Program-made: the position numbers and the translations under genes
Shown: positions 35,922 to 43,661 of the stretch, in pieces
Layout of the letters: every line of letters begins with the position of its first letter
How positions within the stretch are numbered: the stretch's first letter is position 1
From: UBA3263 sp964528425
GTDB taxonomy: Bacteria > Bacteroidota > Bacteroidia > Bacteroidales > Muribaculaceae
DNA: 64,000 bases
Direction of reading: 5' to 3'
NCBI GenBank assembly: GCA_964528425.1
Contig: CAZGTD010000004.1
Coordinates: 45,613 to 109,612, forward strand
Notes under the pieces: generated by a model
Database searches by the model: none
What the model was told of the DNA's origin: nothing
Seen by the model: the letters and a program-made list of their open reading frames with translations, nothing else

Positions 35922-37382
35922 ATGAAACACCGAAAATCGCTATCGGCGATACTTTTCTGCGCTATGGCTGCAACGGCTCCGGTCGTTGCAGCCACTCCGC
36001 CACAAGAGTCGTTTGACCGGTTCCGCCAGGAGATTTTGCAGAATTTTCAAAATTTCCGTCAGGATATCATGAATGATTACGCGCGTTTCCTGGATTCAAA
36101 CTGGGCGGAATTCGAACGCTTCAAGGGCGAAGCCCGCTCAGGCAAACCAAAGCCCCAAACACCCCCGGTCCACAACGATTCGGAACCGGACCGGATAGTC
36201 AGCCTGCCGCAACCGTCGGCCGCCTTTTCAGCTACCTCACCCGCCCCAAAGCCCATAGAAATACCCGATGCGCCGTTTGCTAAAGAGCCGGCTCGCACAA
36301 GGGATTTCGACTTCTACGGTTTGCCCCTCGAAATTGGCCGATGCGACGTTATGCTCGCCAACCGGCTCGCCGACAGTAAAGAGTTTGCCTCGCAGTGGCG
36401 AAAATTACTTGCCGACCCCGTGGCCACCGACCTGAGCCGGCGTCTCGGTCAATTAGCGCAAGAATTAGGATTAAACGACTATCTGACTTTCGACCTCATA
36501 AGAAAATACGTTCAGCAAGCATACCCTTCGGTTCATTCAACAGCGCGTGCGGCACTTACCCACTTCATATTGACCTCGCTCGGCTTCGATGCACGAATCG
36601 CAACAAGCGGCGGCGAAGGCGTTTTGCTGATTCCCACCTTACAAACGATCTACGGGCGCCCCTACATGAAAATCGGAAATAAAAAATTCTACGTTTTTTC
36701 TGAAAACGACAACGTCAACACCTCAAGCCCGATATCAACCTGCCTGCTCCCCGACGATGCGCCGACAGGCCGCCAGATCGACATGCGCATCAATTCTCCC
36801 GTTAACCTTCCGTCGAAACCGAAACCGTTCGTGCTGACCCATGGCGACATTACCTTGCGTGGAGAGGTTAACGAAAACATTTATCCGATGCTCTATCGCT
36901 ATCCGCAAACGGATATGGCGGTTTATGCAACTTCAATCATTGATCAAAACCTGCGCTCCGAGCTGGTTGAGCAACTGAAGTCTCAGCTTGCCGGAAAATC
37001 GCGCCTCGACGCCGTCAACACTTTATTGTCGTTCACTCAAAACGCAATCGACTACTCAACCGACGAAGCTAACCACGGATTCGAAAAACCCTACTTCATT
37101 GAAGAATGGCTCTACTATCCGAAAAACGACTGCGAAGACCGCGCCACATTCTACACCTACATGCTTTGGAACGCCCTCGGCGTCGAATGCCAGATGATAA
37201 CCTATCCGGGCCACGAAAGCGCTTCAGTTAGCCTGGACTCTCCGATTAACGGCGACAGCTATGAATTCGCCGGCAAAACATTCTATATTTCAGACCCAAC
37301 CTACATCGGCGCCTCCACCGGCCAGTGTATGCCCGACTTTGTCGCTACTCCACCGGAGATTGAATACCACTACAAAAAGTAA
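35922..37382 (+). CDS. Exported transglutaminase-like Cys protease candidate
   Basis: 486 residues. Signal peptide to about residue 24. A Pro-rich low-complexity linker (75-125) separates an N-terminal helix from the globular part. The last 100 residues carry a transglutaminase-like triad in the right order: Cys404 (KNDCEDRATFY), His431 (YPGHESA) and Asp458 (ISDPTY). Bacterial proteins with this fold are often peptidases or amidases. As last gene of the seven-gene run it would be the second putative Cys-dependent enzyme outside the cytoplasm. The family call rests on the triad pattern. Confidence 0.7.
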   Translation: MKHRKSLSAILFCAMAATAPVVAATPPQESFDRFRQEILQNFQNFRQDIMNDYARFLDSNWAEFERFKGEARSGKPKPQTPPVHNDSEPDRIVSLPQPSAAFSATSPAPKPIEIPDAPFAKEPARTRDFDFYGLPLEIGRCDVMLANRLADSKEFASQWRKLLADPVATDLSRRLGQLAQELGLNDYLTFDLIRKYVQQAYPSVHSTARAALTHFILTSLGFDARIATSGGEGVLLIPTLQTIYGRPYMKIGNKKFYVFSENDNVNTSSPISTCLLPDDAPTGRQIDMRINSPVNLPSKPKPFVLTHGDITLRGEVNENIYPMLYRYPQTDMAVYATSIIDQNLRSELVEQLKSQLAGKSRLDAVNTLLSFTQNAIDYSTDEANHGFEKPYFIEEWLYYPKNDCEDRATFYTYMLWNALGVECQMITYPGHESASVSLDSPINGDSYEFAGKTFYISDPTYIGASTGQCMPDFVATPPEIEYHYKK

Positions 37383-37391
37383 GGTCGCCCG

Positions 37392-37422
37392 CTTGGAATT
37401 TCAGAATTTTTGATTAACTTTG
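37392..37422 (+). promoter_or_regulatory. pyrE promoter
   Basis: CTTG at 37392-37395, 19-base spacer, TAACTTTG at 37415-37422. Leader of about 40 bases to the start at 37467. Confidence 0.7.
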
Positions 37423-37466
37423 CAACTTAATTGAAAGAAACTCTAAGACCAATTTTTTGTACGACC

Positions 37467-38108
37467 ATGAAAAAGGTAGAAACGCTCCTCGCCGAGAAAT
37501 TATTGAAAGTCAGCGCCATTAAGCTTCAGCCGGCAAACCCCTTTACCTGGGCCAGCGGCTGGAACTCGCCAATCTACACCGACAACCGCATAACACTGTC
37601 ATATCCCGAAGTGCGCTCCTTCATTAAGGTTGAACTCTGCAGAATGATTCAGGAGCGTTTTCCGGAAGCAAACGCCGTTGCCGGCGTAGCTACCGGTGCC
37701 ATTGCCCAAGGTGCGCTTGTTGCCGACACTCTCGGTCTTCCCTACGTTTACGTCCGCTCTTCGCCCAAAGACCACGGGCTGGAAAACCTTATTGAAGGCA
37801 ACCTCAAGCCGGGCCAGAAAGTCGTTGTTGTTGAAGACCTGATTTCAACCGGTGGCAGCTCGCTGAAAGCAGTGCAGGCCATTCGCAATGCCGGCTGCGA
37901 GGTTGTTGGCATGGTTGCCATGTTCTCCTACGGTTTCCCCGTTGCCGAAAAAGCATTTAAGGATGCCGGCGTAGAGCTCGTTACCTTGTCGAACTATAAC
38001 GCCATGCTCGAAGTTGCCCTGGCAACCGACTATATCCACGCCGACGATGTTGAAACCCTTAAAGAATGGCGTAAGGATCCCTCGGTTTGGACTCCTCAAA
38101 AGCGCTGA
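37467..38108 (+). CDS. pyrE: Orotate phosphoribosyltransferase
   Basis: 213 residues from ATG 37467 (MKKVETLLAEKLL); an in-frame ATG at 37431 would only add a non-conserved extension and lies within about 9 bases of the promoter box. The PRPP-binding motif VVVVEDLISTGGSS (about 119-132) is intact. It converts orotate and PRPP to OMP in pyrimidine synthesis. It is followed 6 bases later by an SRPBCC-type gene, a pairing I recall from other Bacteroidales. Confidence 0.95.
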   Translation: MKKVETLLAEKLLKVSAIKLQPANPFTWASGWNSPIYTDNRITLSYPEVRSFIKVELCRMIQERFPEANAVAGVATGAIAQGALVADTLGLPYVYVRSSPKDHGLENLIEGNLKPGQKVVVVEDLISTGGSSLKAVQAIRNAGCEVVGMVAMFSYGFPVAEKAFKDAGVELVTLSNYNAMLEVALATDYIHADDVETLKEWRKDPSVWTPQKR

Positions 38109-38114
38109 ACAAAA

Positions 38115-38537
38115 ATGAGTAAATATACAGGTAAACCCCATCGGGTAAATCGCCCGCGCACCGAAATTTACGACCAGCTGGCAAACCTGAGCAAAATCAG
38201 CGAACGCATCGACTCGCTCCCTGAAGACCTGCGCCAACGACTGGGCACTGTTAACTTCCCCGACAACGAAACCATGGCCTTTACGGCTCCCGGAGTCGGC
38301 GAAATGAAGTTCCGCATTGTTGAGCGCAATGCTCCTGACTCGGTGAAATTCCTGGCTGAAACGGGCGTAGTTCCAATCAACGTTATCATTGATTTGAACG
38401 AAGCAGATGCTGCGGCAACCGACGTTACCGCCACCATCGATGCCGAAATACCGATGATGCTCCGCCCATTGATTGGCGGCAAGCTGCAGGAAGCGGCCGA
38501 CCAATTCGGAAAAATGTTCGGCCAGCTCAACTCCTGA
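38115..38537 (+). CDS. SRPBCC-like small protein
   Basis: 140 residues, cytoplasmic. A beta-strand-rich N-terminal half (TMAFTAPGVGEMKFRIVERN) with a long C-terminal helix (GGKLQEAADQFGKMF) suggests the START/SRPBCC helix-grip fold. Ligand and role are unknown. It sits in the pyrE transcript and is followed by the lipoprotein gene 2 bases later. Confidence 0.65.
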   Translation: MSKYTGKPHRVNRPRTEIYDQLANLSKISERIDSLPEDLRQRLGTVNFPDNETMAFTAPGVGEMKFRIVERNAPDSVKFLAETGVVPINVIIDLNEADAAATDVTATIDAEIPMMLRPLIGGKLQEAADQFGKMFGQLNS

Positions 38538-38539
38538 AA

Positions 38540-39046
38540 GTGTCCGGAAAAATAAAATCCATAATATTATGCACCCTGGCAGCCATCGGGCTGGCGGGGT
38601 GTCATTCTGTGGAACTTAAAGACAATCTGGTCGGAGGGCCGGTCTATGTGCCGCTGACAACCGAAGGCGACTGGGCGCTCTATGGCGTCGGGGGCGCCCT
38701 GCAATCGCGGCGATTCATACGCGAAGACCTCGTGCCGTCAGGCTATCCCTACCAGGAATTCTGTTATACCGGCTTCGGCGGCGTTCTGCTCGTGTCGACC
38801 GTTCACTCCGCATATCGCGTCTACGACCTGTCTTGCCCGGTTGAGAGGTCACCCAAAATCCGCGTTGCCATTAATGACGATAACTTTGCAATATGCCCCA
38901 AATGCGGCTCGGTCTACGATGTTTTTGAACTTCAGTCCGGCCCCGGCCATCCTGTCAGCGGCCCGGCCCTCGACCGCGGGTATGCACTGACGCCCTATAG
39001 GCTCCTGTTTAATGTAGACAATCGTTTCGCCCTGCTTTCGCGCTGA
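38540..39046 (+). CDS. Small lipoprotein with Cys-Pro-X-Cys motif
   Basis: 168 residues from a GTG start at 38540; no ATG gives the signal peptide, so GTG is needed. Lipobox Cys21 (AAIGLAGC). The C-terminal half contains SCPVE (about 114-118) and CPKCGSVYDVF (about 134-144), then GPGHPVSGPA. This resembles a Rieske-like fold or a metal-binding knuckle, but the His ligands of a Rieske cluster are not in place. Function unknown. Confidence 0.65.
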   Translation: MSGKIKSIILCTLAAIGLAGCHSVELKDNLVGGPVYVPLTTEGDWALYGVGGALQSRRFIREDLVPSGYPYQEFCYTGFGGVLLVSTVHSAYRVYDLSCPVERSPKIRVAINDDNFAICPKCGSVYDVFELQSGPGHPVSGPALDRGYALTPYRLLFNVDNRFALLSR

Positions 39047-39113
39047 GCAGCCCATGAGGGAACCTTTCGCTGAATTCAGACGTTATATAGCTGAATCAGA
39101 AAGGACAATTTTT

Positions 39114-39467
39114 ATGAAACAGATTGAATTTATTGAAGGCGTAACCCGCATTCTCCGGAATTATATCAACAACTCGCGCTATTTAGACTCCAATGCCCAG
39201 CTGCGCGTCAATCCGGCAACAATGGCCACCACGATAGTCAATGGTCGCGATATGCTCGCCGAACTTGCGGACTCCGACGAAGCGGTTGAAGATGCAGCCG
39301 CCGCCGATGGCCTGCGCGACGAAGATTCCACCGACTATCAGGCTACGCAAAATCCCGATTTCTACTCGGTTAGAATGCTGATCCAAACCGACCGTTCGGG
39401 TCAACGCGAGCCCTCAATGCCGGCAATAATGCAAATTGCCGATTCCTATTTCCGGCAACCGGCATGA
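39114..39467 (+). CDS. Conserved small hypothetical protein
   Basis: 117 residues from ATG 39114 (MKQIEFIEGVTRILRNY); ATG 39054 would add 20 residues and may also be used. Acidic in the middle (DSDEAVEDAAAADG). No signal peptide and no motif I recognise. It lies between the lipoprotein and the phosphatase gene and is read in the same direction. Confidence 0.55.
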   Translation: MKQIEFIEGVTRILRNYINNSRYLDSNAQLRVNPATMATTIVNGRDMLAELADSDEAVEDAAAADGLRDEDSTDYQATQNPDFYSVRMLIQTDRSGQREPSMPAIMQIADSYFRQPA

Positions 39468-39480
39468 GGCTGACCGCGGT

Positions 39481-39511
39481 TTTGAGGTTTCGCATATTTT
39501 GCGTAACTTTG
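39481..39511 (+). promoter_or_regulatory. Promoter abutting the LMW phosphatase start codon
   Basis: TTTG at 39481-39484, 19-base spacer, TAACTTTG at 39504-39511: full consensus. The GTG start is at 39516, so the transcript would have almost no leader. Confidence 0.65.
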
Positions 39512-39515
39512 CGCC

Positions 39516-39992
39516 GTGGAAAATAACGCAAAAAAAAGAGTGTTGTTCGTCTGCCTCGGCAACATTTGCCGCAGCCCGGCAGCTGAAGGCGTATTTCGCG
39601 AAATAGTCAGGGAACATAACGCTTCCGACCGCTTCATTATCGACTCGGCCGGCACAGGCAACTATCATATCGGCCAGCTTCCTGACCGAAGGATGCGCGT
39701 TCATGCCCGCCGCCGCGGTTTGGACCTGACTCATCATTGCCGCCAGGTCGATATTGAAGACTTCGATAACTTCGACATTATTATCGGCATGGATGCATCT
39801 AACCTGGCCAATCTGCGCCGCATGGCCCCCTCGGTCGAAGCCGCCCGCAAGATTCACTCCATGGCCGAATTCTTCTCTCCCGGGGCGCGCTATGACCATG
39901 TTCCCGATCCATATTATGAAGGAGCCGAAGGCTTTGAGTTAGTGCTCGACCTTCTTGCCGACGGTTGTCAAAACCTTTATGAACGGCTTTGA
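39516..39992 (+). CDS. Low-molecular-weight protein tyrosine phosphatase
   Basis: 158 residues from GTG 39516; there is no in-frame ATG before the active site. The P-loop VCLGNICRSP has Cys13 and Arg19; the general-acid Asp lies in VPDPYYEG (about 130). In Bacteroidetes such phosphatases often control tyrosine kinases of capsule export, but no kinase is in the window. It overlaps the permease gene by 14 bases. Confidence 0.9.
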   Translation: MENNAKKRVLFVCLGNICRSPAAEGVFREIVREHNASDRFIIDSAGTGNYHIGQLPDRRMRVHARRRGLDLTHHCRQVDIEDFDNFDIIIGMDASNLANLRRMAPSVEAARKIHSMAEFFSPGARYDHVPDPYYEGAEGFELVLDLLADGCQNLYERL

Positions 39993-41160
39993 GCTCAACA
40001 TAGCCCGTCGGCTGGGATGGAAAGCCGAGGGCCGTCGCAGGGTGTCGCCGGCAGTAAGCGTGGCGGTAACCGGTGTGGCCCTTGCGGTGGTTATTATGAT
40101 GATTTCCATTGCCGTTATGCTCGGATTCAAAAGCGAAGTCACCAACCGCATTCTCAATCTCGACGATGCCGTTAAAATTATCGGCTATAACGACCAAGGC
40201 GAACCGGCAGCCTTTAATCCGGCCGAAGTTCTAAGCGCTATTTCCCTCCCGCCCGAAGCCGAGATTGTTGGCCACACATCAATCCCCGCAATACTGAAAA
40301 CCACCAACGATTTTCTCGGTCTTGAACTCCGAAGCCTGAACAATTCCCCAGCGGCCGACACCTCGATTACTTTGGCCCGCGAAGCGGCCTCACGCCTGCG
40401 GCTGAACCTTGGCGACCGCGTACCGGCCTACTTTTTCATCAACGACCGGCTGAGAGTAAGAATGCTTACTGTCGACAGTATTTTTAACTCCCCGCTGGGC
40501 GATATTGACCGAGCAGTTGCCTATTGCTCTCCCGAACTTATAGAACAGTTGCTGGGACTCGACCCGGGCAACGTTTTTGAACTCGGAATCCGAAACGTTA
40601 GCGAAGAGGAAATTGACCCCTTGGCAACATCTATTTACGGCGAGCTTATGCAGGCCCACTATAGCGGCAATCTTTCGGGGGCGTATGGTATTTCAACCAT
40701 TCTTCAGACCGACGGCCAGATATTTTCCTGGCTGAGGCTGCTCGACACCAACCTCGTTGTTATTCTAACGCTTATGGGGCTCGTTGCGGCGTTCACTCTG
40801 GTTTCGTCACTCTTCATTATCATTCTCGAAAGGGTGCGCACTATAGGATTGCTGAAATCGCTTGGTGCAAACGACTCCCAGATTCGCCGCATATTTATGC
40901 TGATGGCCGAGAGGCTCGTTCTGCGCGGAATGCTGTTCGGCAACCTTATTGCCCTGGCGCTCATAGCCGTTCAATATTGGACCCATCTGCTCCCGCTCGA
41001 CCCCGCCAACTACTATGTTGACTTCGTGCCTGTCAGGCTCAACCTCTGGAGCGTTCTGGCGCTCAACCTCGGAGTAATTCTGGTCAGCTGGCTCATACTC
41101 ATTCTTCCCGGCATGATAGTGGCCCGTATCTCCCCCGCCACCACAATGCGCTACGAATAA
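39979..41160 (+). CDS. ABC transporter permease of the LolC/LolE (FtsX) type
   Basis: 393 residues from ATG 39979, inside the phosphatase 3' end. One N-terminal helix (about 28-50, after RRRVSPAVSVAVTG), a large periplasmic MacB-PCD-like domain (about 60-250), then three C-terminal helices (about 265-385) with the FtsX segment ERVRTIGLLKSLGANDSQIRRIF. It is like LolC/E, which release lipoproteins from the inner membrane. The ATPase (LolD) is not adjacent. Confidence 0.87.
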   Translation: MNGFELNIARRLGWKAEGRRRVSPAVSVAVTGVALAVVIMMISIAVMLGFKSEVTNRILNLDDAVKIIGYNDQGEPAAFNPAEVLSAISLPPEAEIVGHTSIPAILKTTNDFLGLELRSLNNSPAADTSITLAREAASRLRLNLGDRVPAYFFINDRLRVRMLTVDSIFNSPLGDIDRAVAYCSPELIEQLLGLDPGNVFELGIRNVSEEEIDPLATSIYGELMQAHYSGNLSGAYGISTILQTDGQIFSWLRLLDTNLVVILTLMGLVAAFTLVSSLFIIILERVRTIGLLKSLGANDSQIRRIFMLMAERLVLRGMLFGNLIALALIAVQYWTHLLPLDPANYYVDFVPVRLNLWSVLALNLGVILVSWLILILPGMIVARISPATTMRYE

Positions 41161-41180
41161 CCCTAAGAAGCACAAAAAAA

Positions 41181-41206
41181 GGCCCCGGCCGGTGAGGGCC
41201 GGGGCT
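41181..41206 (-). terminator. Terminator of rng
   Basis: Very GC-rich stem (41181-41190 with 41197-41206, one G-T pair, loop GGTGAG). On the minus strand it is followed by a seven-T run; on the plus strand no T-tract. It lies 5 bases past the rng stop and also between convergent genes. Confidence 0.85.
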
Positions 41207-41210
41207 TAGG

Positions 41211-42848
41211 TTAGTCGGTTTCCTGGGTGCGGGTTTTCGCTTTGCGTTTGTTTTTTGTGGCTGCCGATGAGGTATCTTTTTCTTCGCGCAGGTCAATTTC
41301 TTGCTTGTCGTCGCCAATAACCTTATACTGGAGATAGGCAAGCGATTGATCGGCCACTATTTTGAATTTATTGCCGAACTCCTTTCGCCACTGGCGATAT
41401 AGAGAGTTGAAAAAACCTTTTTTAATGTAGGCATCAACAAACGGATGAATATAAACGGTGAAACCGCTCTTTTTCAAATCATTGATGCAATAGTCGAGCT
41501 TAGAGTGGAGAGTGTCGGTAAAAAGCAGCGAAGATTCAACAGTTCCCTGGCCGGCACACGACGGACACTTTTCTTCAGTTTGAATTTCCAGGTCGGGGCG
41601 CACGCGCTGACGCGTAATCTGCATAAGTCCGAACTTGCTCAGCGGCAAAATATTATGGCGGGCACGGTCAGAGGCCATCAGTTCGCGCATGTGGTCATAG
41701 AGCTTCTGGCGATTCTCTTGCAGCGCCATATCGATAAAGTCAACAACGATAATGCCGCCCATGTCGCGCAGTCGCAACTGTCGGGCTATTTCGTCGGCGG
41801 CACGCAAATTCACCTCAAGGGCGTTGCTTTCCTGGTCGGCAGTTGCGCGCGACCGGTTGCCGGAGTTCACGTCGATAACGTGGAGCGCCTCCGTATGCTC
41901 AATAATAATGTAGGCTCCGGAACGGAAACTTACGGTTTTGCCAAACGACGATTTTATCTGGCGCGTAATGCCGAAGGTGTCGAAAATAGGCTCTTCCTTT
42001 GTGTAGAGCTGAACTATGTCGGCTTTTTCGGGCGCTATGAGGTTCACATAGGAGCGGAGCTGACGATAGATGTCGGGGTCGTTAACATGGATGGCCTCGA
42101 AGGTTTCGGGCGAGAACATGTCGCGCAACACACCTACCGAGCGGCCGGCCTCTTCAAAAACGACCGTCGGAGCCTTGTCGGCATTCTTGCGGGCGTTTTC
42201 GAGGGTTTCGTCCCAACGGCGGGCAAGCTCGCGCAGTTCGTGGTTGAGTTCTGCAACTTTTTTGCCTTCGGCCGAAGTGCGGATTATAACGCTGAAATTT
42301 TCGGGTTTAATTGCCTCAACCACCTTGCGGAGCCGCTGTTTCTCGGCTGCGGAACTGATTTTAGTGCTGACTGAAATTTTATTGCCGTAGGGCACGAGAA
42401 CCATATTGCGCCCCGTAAATGTAATTTCGGTAGTCAGGCGCGGGCCCTTGGATGAAATAGGTTCTTTTACGATTTGAACCAGCAAGCGCTGGCCGGGCTG
42501 AAGAAGGTCTGAAATCGAACCGTGTTTGTCGATTTCGGGCAGCAGGGTTATCTTGGCGGTGTCGGGCAGTGGCTGCTTAGGGTCGAGCGCCTGGTTAACC
42601 TCGCTGATATAGGTAGCAAAGCTTGGACCGAGGTCCAGATAGTGGAGAAAGGCATCTTTCTCGTAACCGACGTTAACGAAAGCGGCATTCAAACCGGGCA
42701 TCAGCTTTTTTACTTTGGCCAGGTAAATGTCGCCGACGGCGTAGTTAACGCTGCGCGACTCCTTTTGCAGGGAGACGAGTTTCGAGTCTTCCAGCAAGGC
42801 GATTGACACGTCGTTTGGAGCAACGTCAACAATGAGTTCGCTTTTCAT
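41211..42848 (-). CDS. rng: Ribonuclease G/E family
   Basis: 545 residues, RNase G length. N-terminal S1-like domain (about 38-125), central RNase E/G domain with the two metal-binding Asp motifs (VIDVNSGNR and VVDFIDM), the Zn-link CPSCAGQG, and a basic Ser/Lys tail. It processes rRNA and turns over mRNA. It follows HU and the 29-residue gene on the same strand, separated by a long hairpin. Confidence 0.94.
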   Translation of the reverse strand: MKSELIVDVAPNDVSIALLEDSKLVSLQKESRSVNYAVGDIYLAKVKKLMPGLNAAFVNVGYEKDAFLHYLDLGPSFATYISEVNQALDPKQPLPDTAKITLLPEIDKHGSISDLLQPGQRLLVQIVKEPISSKGPRLTTEITFTGRNMVLVPYGNKISVSTKISSAAEKQRLRKVVEAIKPENFSVIIRTSAEGKKVAELNHELRELARRWDETLENARKNADKAPTVVFEEAGRSVGVLRDMFSPETFEAIHVNDPDIYRQLRSYVNLIAPEKADIVQLYTKEEPIFDTFGITRQIKSSFGKTVSFRSGAYIIIEHTEALHVIDVNSGNRSRATADQESNALEVNLRAADEIARQLRLRDMGGIIVVDFIDMALQENRQKLYDHMRELMASDRARHNILPLSKFGLMQITRQRVRPDLEIQTEEKCPSCAGQGTVESSLLFTDTLHSKLDYCINDLKKSGFTVYIHPFVDAYIKKGFFNSLYRQWRKEFGNKFKIVADQSLAYLQYKVIGDDKQEIDLREEKDTSSAATKNKRKAKTRTQETD

Positions 42849-42886
42849 CGGTTGTAATTATGAATTAGAGATAATAAAAAATAGAT

Positions 42887-42944
42887 AAACTTTTGGGCGC
42901 CTGGAGGCAAGCGACTTTGCGTTACCCCACTAACCCAAAAGTTT
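42887..42944 (-). terminator. Long hairpin between the 29-residue gene and rng
   Basis: Eleven-base exact arms AAACTTTTGGG (42887-42897) and CCCAAAAGTTT (42934-42944) with a 36-base loop holding a small GCCT/AGGC helix. T-rich sequence (tctattttttatta) follows on the minus strand. It could end the HU transcript or tune read-through into rng. Confidence 0.6.
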
Positions 42945-42980
42945 CTCTATGTCTTTTAACAATTCGTCGGTCGAAAAAGA

Positions 42981-43070
42981 TTACTTCTTCTTATGACGAT
43001 TCTTGCGCAGACGCTTTTTGCGCTTATGCGTGGCCATCTTGTGGCCTTTGCGTTTTTTTCCGCTGGGCAT
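42981..43070 (-). CDS. 29-residue highly basic conserved protein (ribosome-associated?)
   Basis: Encodes a protein starting MPSGKKRKGHKMATHKRKKR and ending LRKNRHKKK, with over half Lys/Arg/His. It is too short for most gene callers. Its position, directly downstream of HU and upstream of rng on the same strand, is one I recall as conserved in Bacteroidetes. Composition fits a ribosomal or RNA-binding mini-protein; the recently described Bacteroidetes ribosomal protein bL38 is one possibility from memory, not checked. Confidence 0.75.
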   Translation of the reverse strand: MPSGKKRKGHKMATHKRKKRLRKNRHKKK

Positions 43071-43121
43071 AGTAGTTAGCTTTTGTGGTTAAAAATGATT
43101 GGATTGAAATCAGCTTGGAAA

Positions 43122-43397
43122 TTATTTCTTCACCTCTTCAACGAACGACTTGGCGGGCTTGAAAGCCGGAATTTTGTGTTCGGGAATAACGATGGTGGTA
43201 TTTTTAGAGATATTGCGAGCGGTTTTTTCAGAACGAACCTTGATAATAAAACTGCCGAAGCCGCGAAGGTAAACATTTTCGCCGCTGATAAGAGAGTCTT
43301 TTACGACTTCCATGAACTTTTCAACGGTTTCGAGCACGTTTGCGCGGTCAATGCCGGTAGTCTTAGCGATTTCGCTAACGATGTCTGCTTTAGTCAT
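43122..43397 (-). CDS. HU/IHF-family DNA-binding protein
   Basis: 91 residues, the normal HU length. N-terminal dimerization helices (MTKADIVSEIAKTTG), the beta-arm with VYLRGFGSFIIKVR and PAFKPAKSF at the end are all canonical. Binds and bends DNA in the nucleoid. 51 bases upstream of the 29-residue gene on the same strand. Whether it is HU or IHF cannot be told by eye. Confidence 0.95.
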   Translation of the reverse strand: MTKADIVSEIAKTTGIDRANVLETVEKFMEVVKDSLISGENVYLRGFGSFIIKVRSEKTARNISKNTTIVIPEHKIPAFKPAKSFVEEVKK

Positions 43398-43478
43398 TTT
43401 TGGTTAATATTTTGATTTATAGGGTTTTAAAAGAATATCGAGTTTTGCGGGCGTGGGGTTATTGCGCTAACGCGAGTG

Positions 43479-43510
43479 CAAATATCCGAATTTTTCGGCA
43501 ATTAAGCAAA
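43479..43510 (-). promoter_or_regulatory. HU promoter
   Basis: Minus strand: TTTG (43510-43507), 20-base spacer, GATATTTG (43486-43479), one mismatch from TAnnTTTG. Leader of about 75 bases. Confidence 0.5.
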
Positions 43511-43577
43511 TTTTAAGGGCTAAAAATTCGCGGAAATGTTGAGTTCATAAGAGTTTTGACGCTGTGGGCGCATATAT

Positions 43578-43613
43578 CAAGCCCTACGCAACGCAATAGT
43601 CGCATAGGGCTTG
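43578..43613 (-). terminator. Hairpin after rpsA
   Basis: Nine-pair stem CAAGCCCTA (43578-43586) with TAGGGCTTG (43605-43613), 18-base loop with a short extra helix. No T-run follows on either strand, so termination efficiency is doubtful. Confidence 0.4.
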
Positions 43614-43661
43614 GAAGATTAGCTGCGGCATTGAAGGCCGCAAGCTTCAGTGTGCGGGGAA

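Noticed and set aside
41445..42374. 309-residue plus-strand ORF opposite rng
   Set aside because: Antisense shadow of a recognised RNase G with both catalytic Asp motifs.
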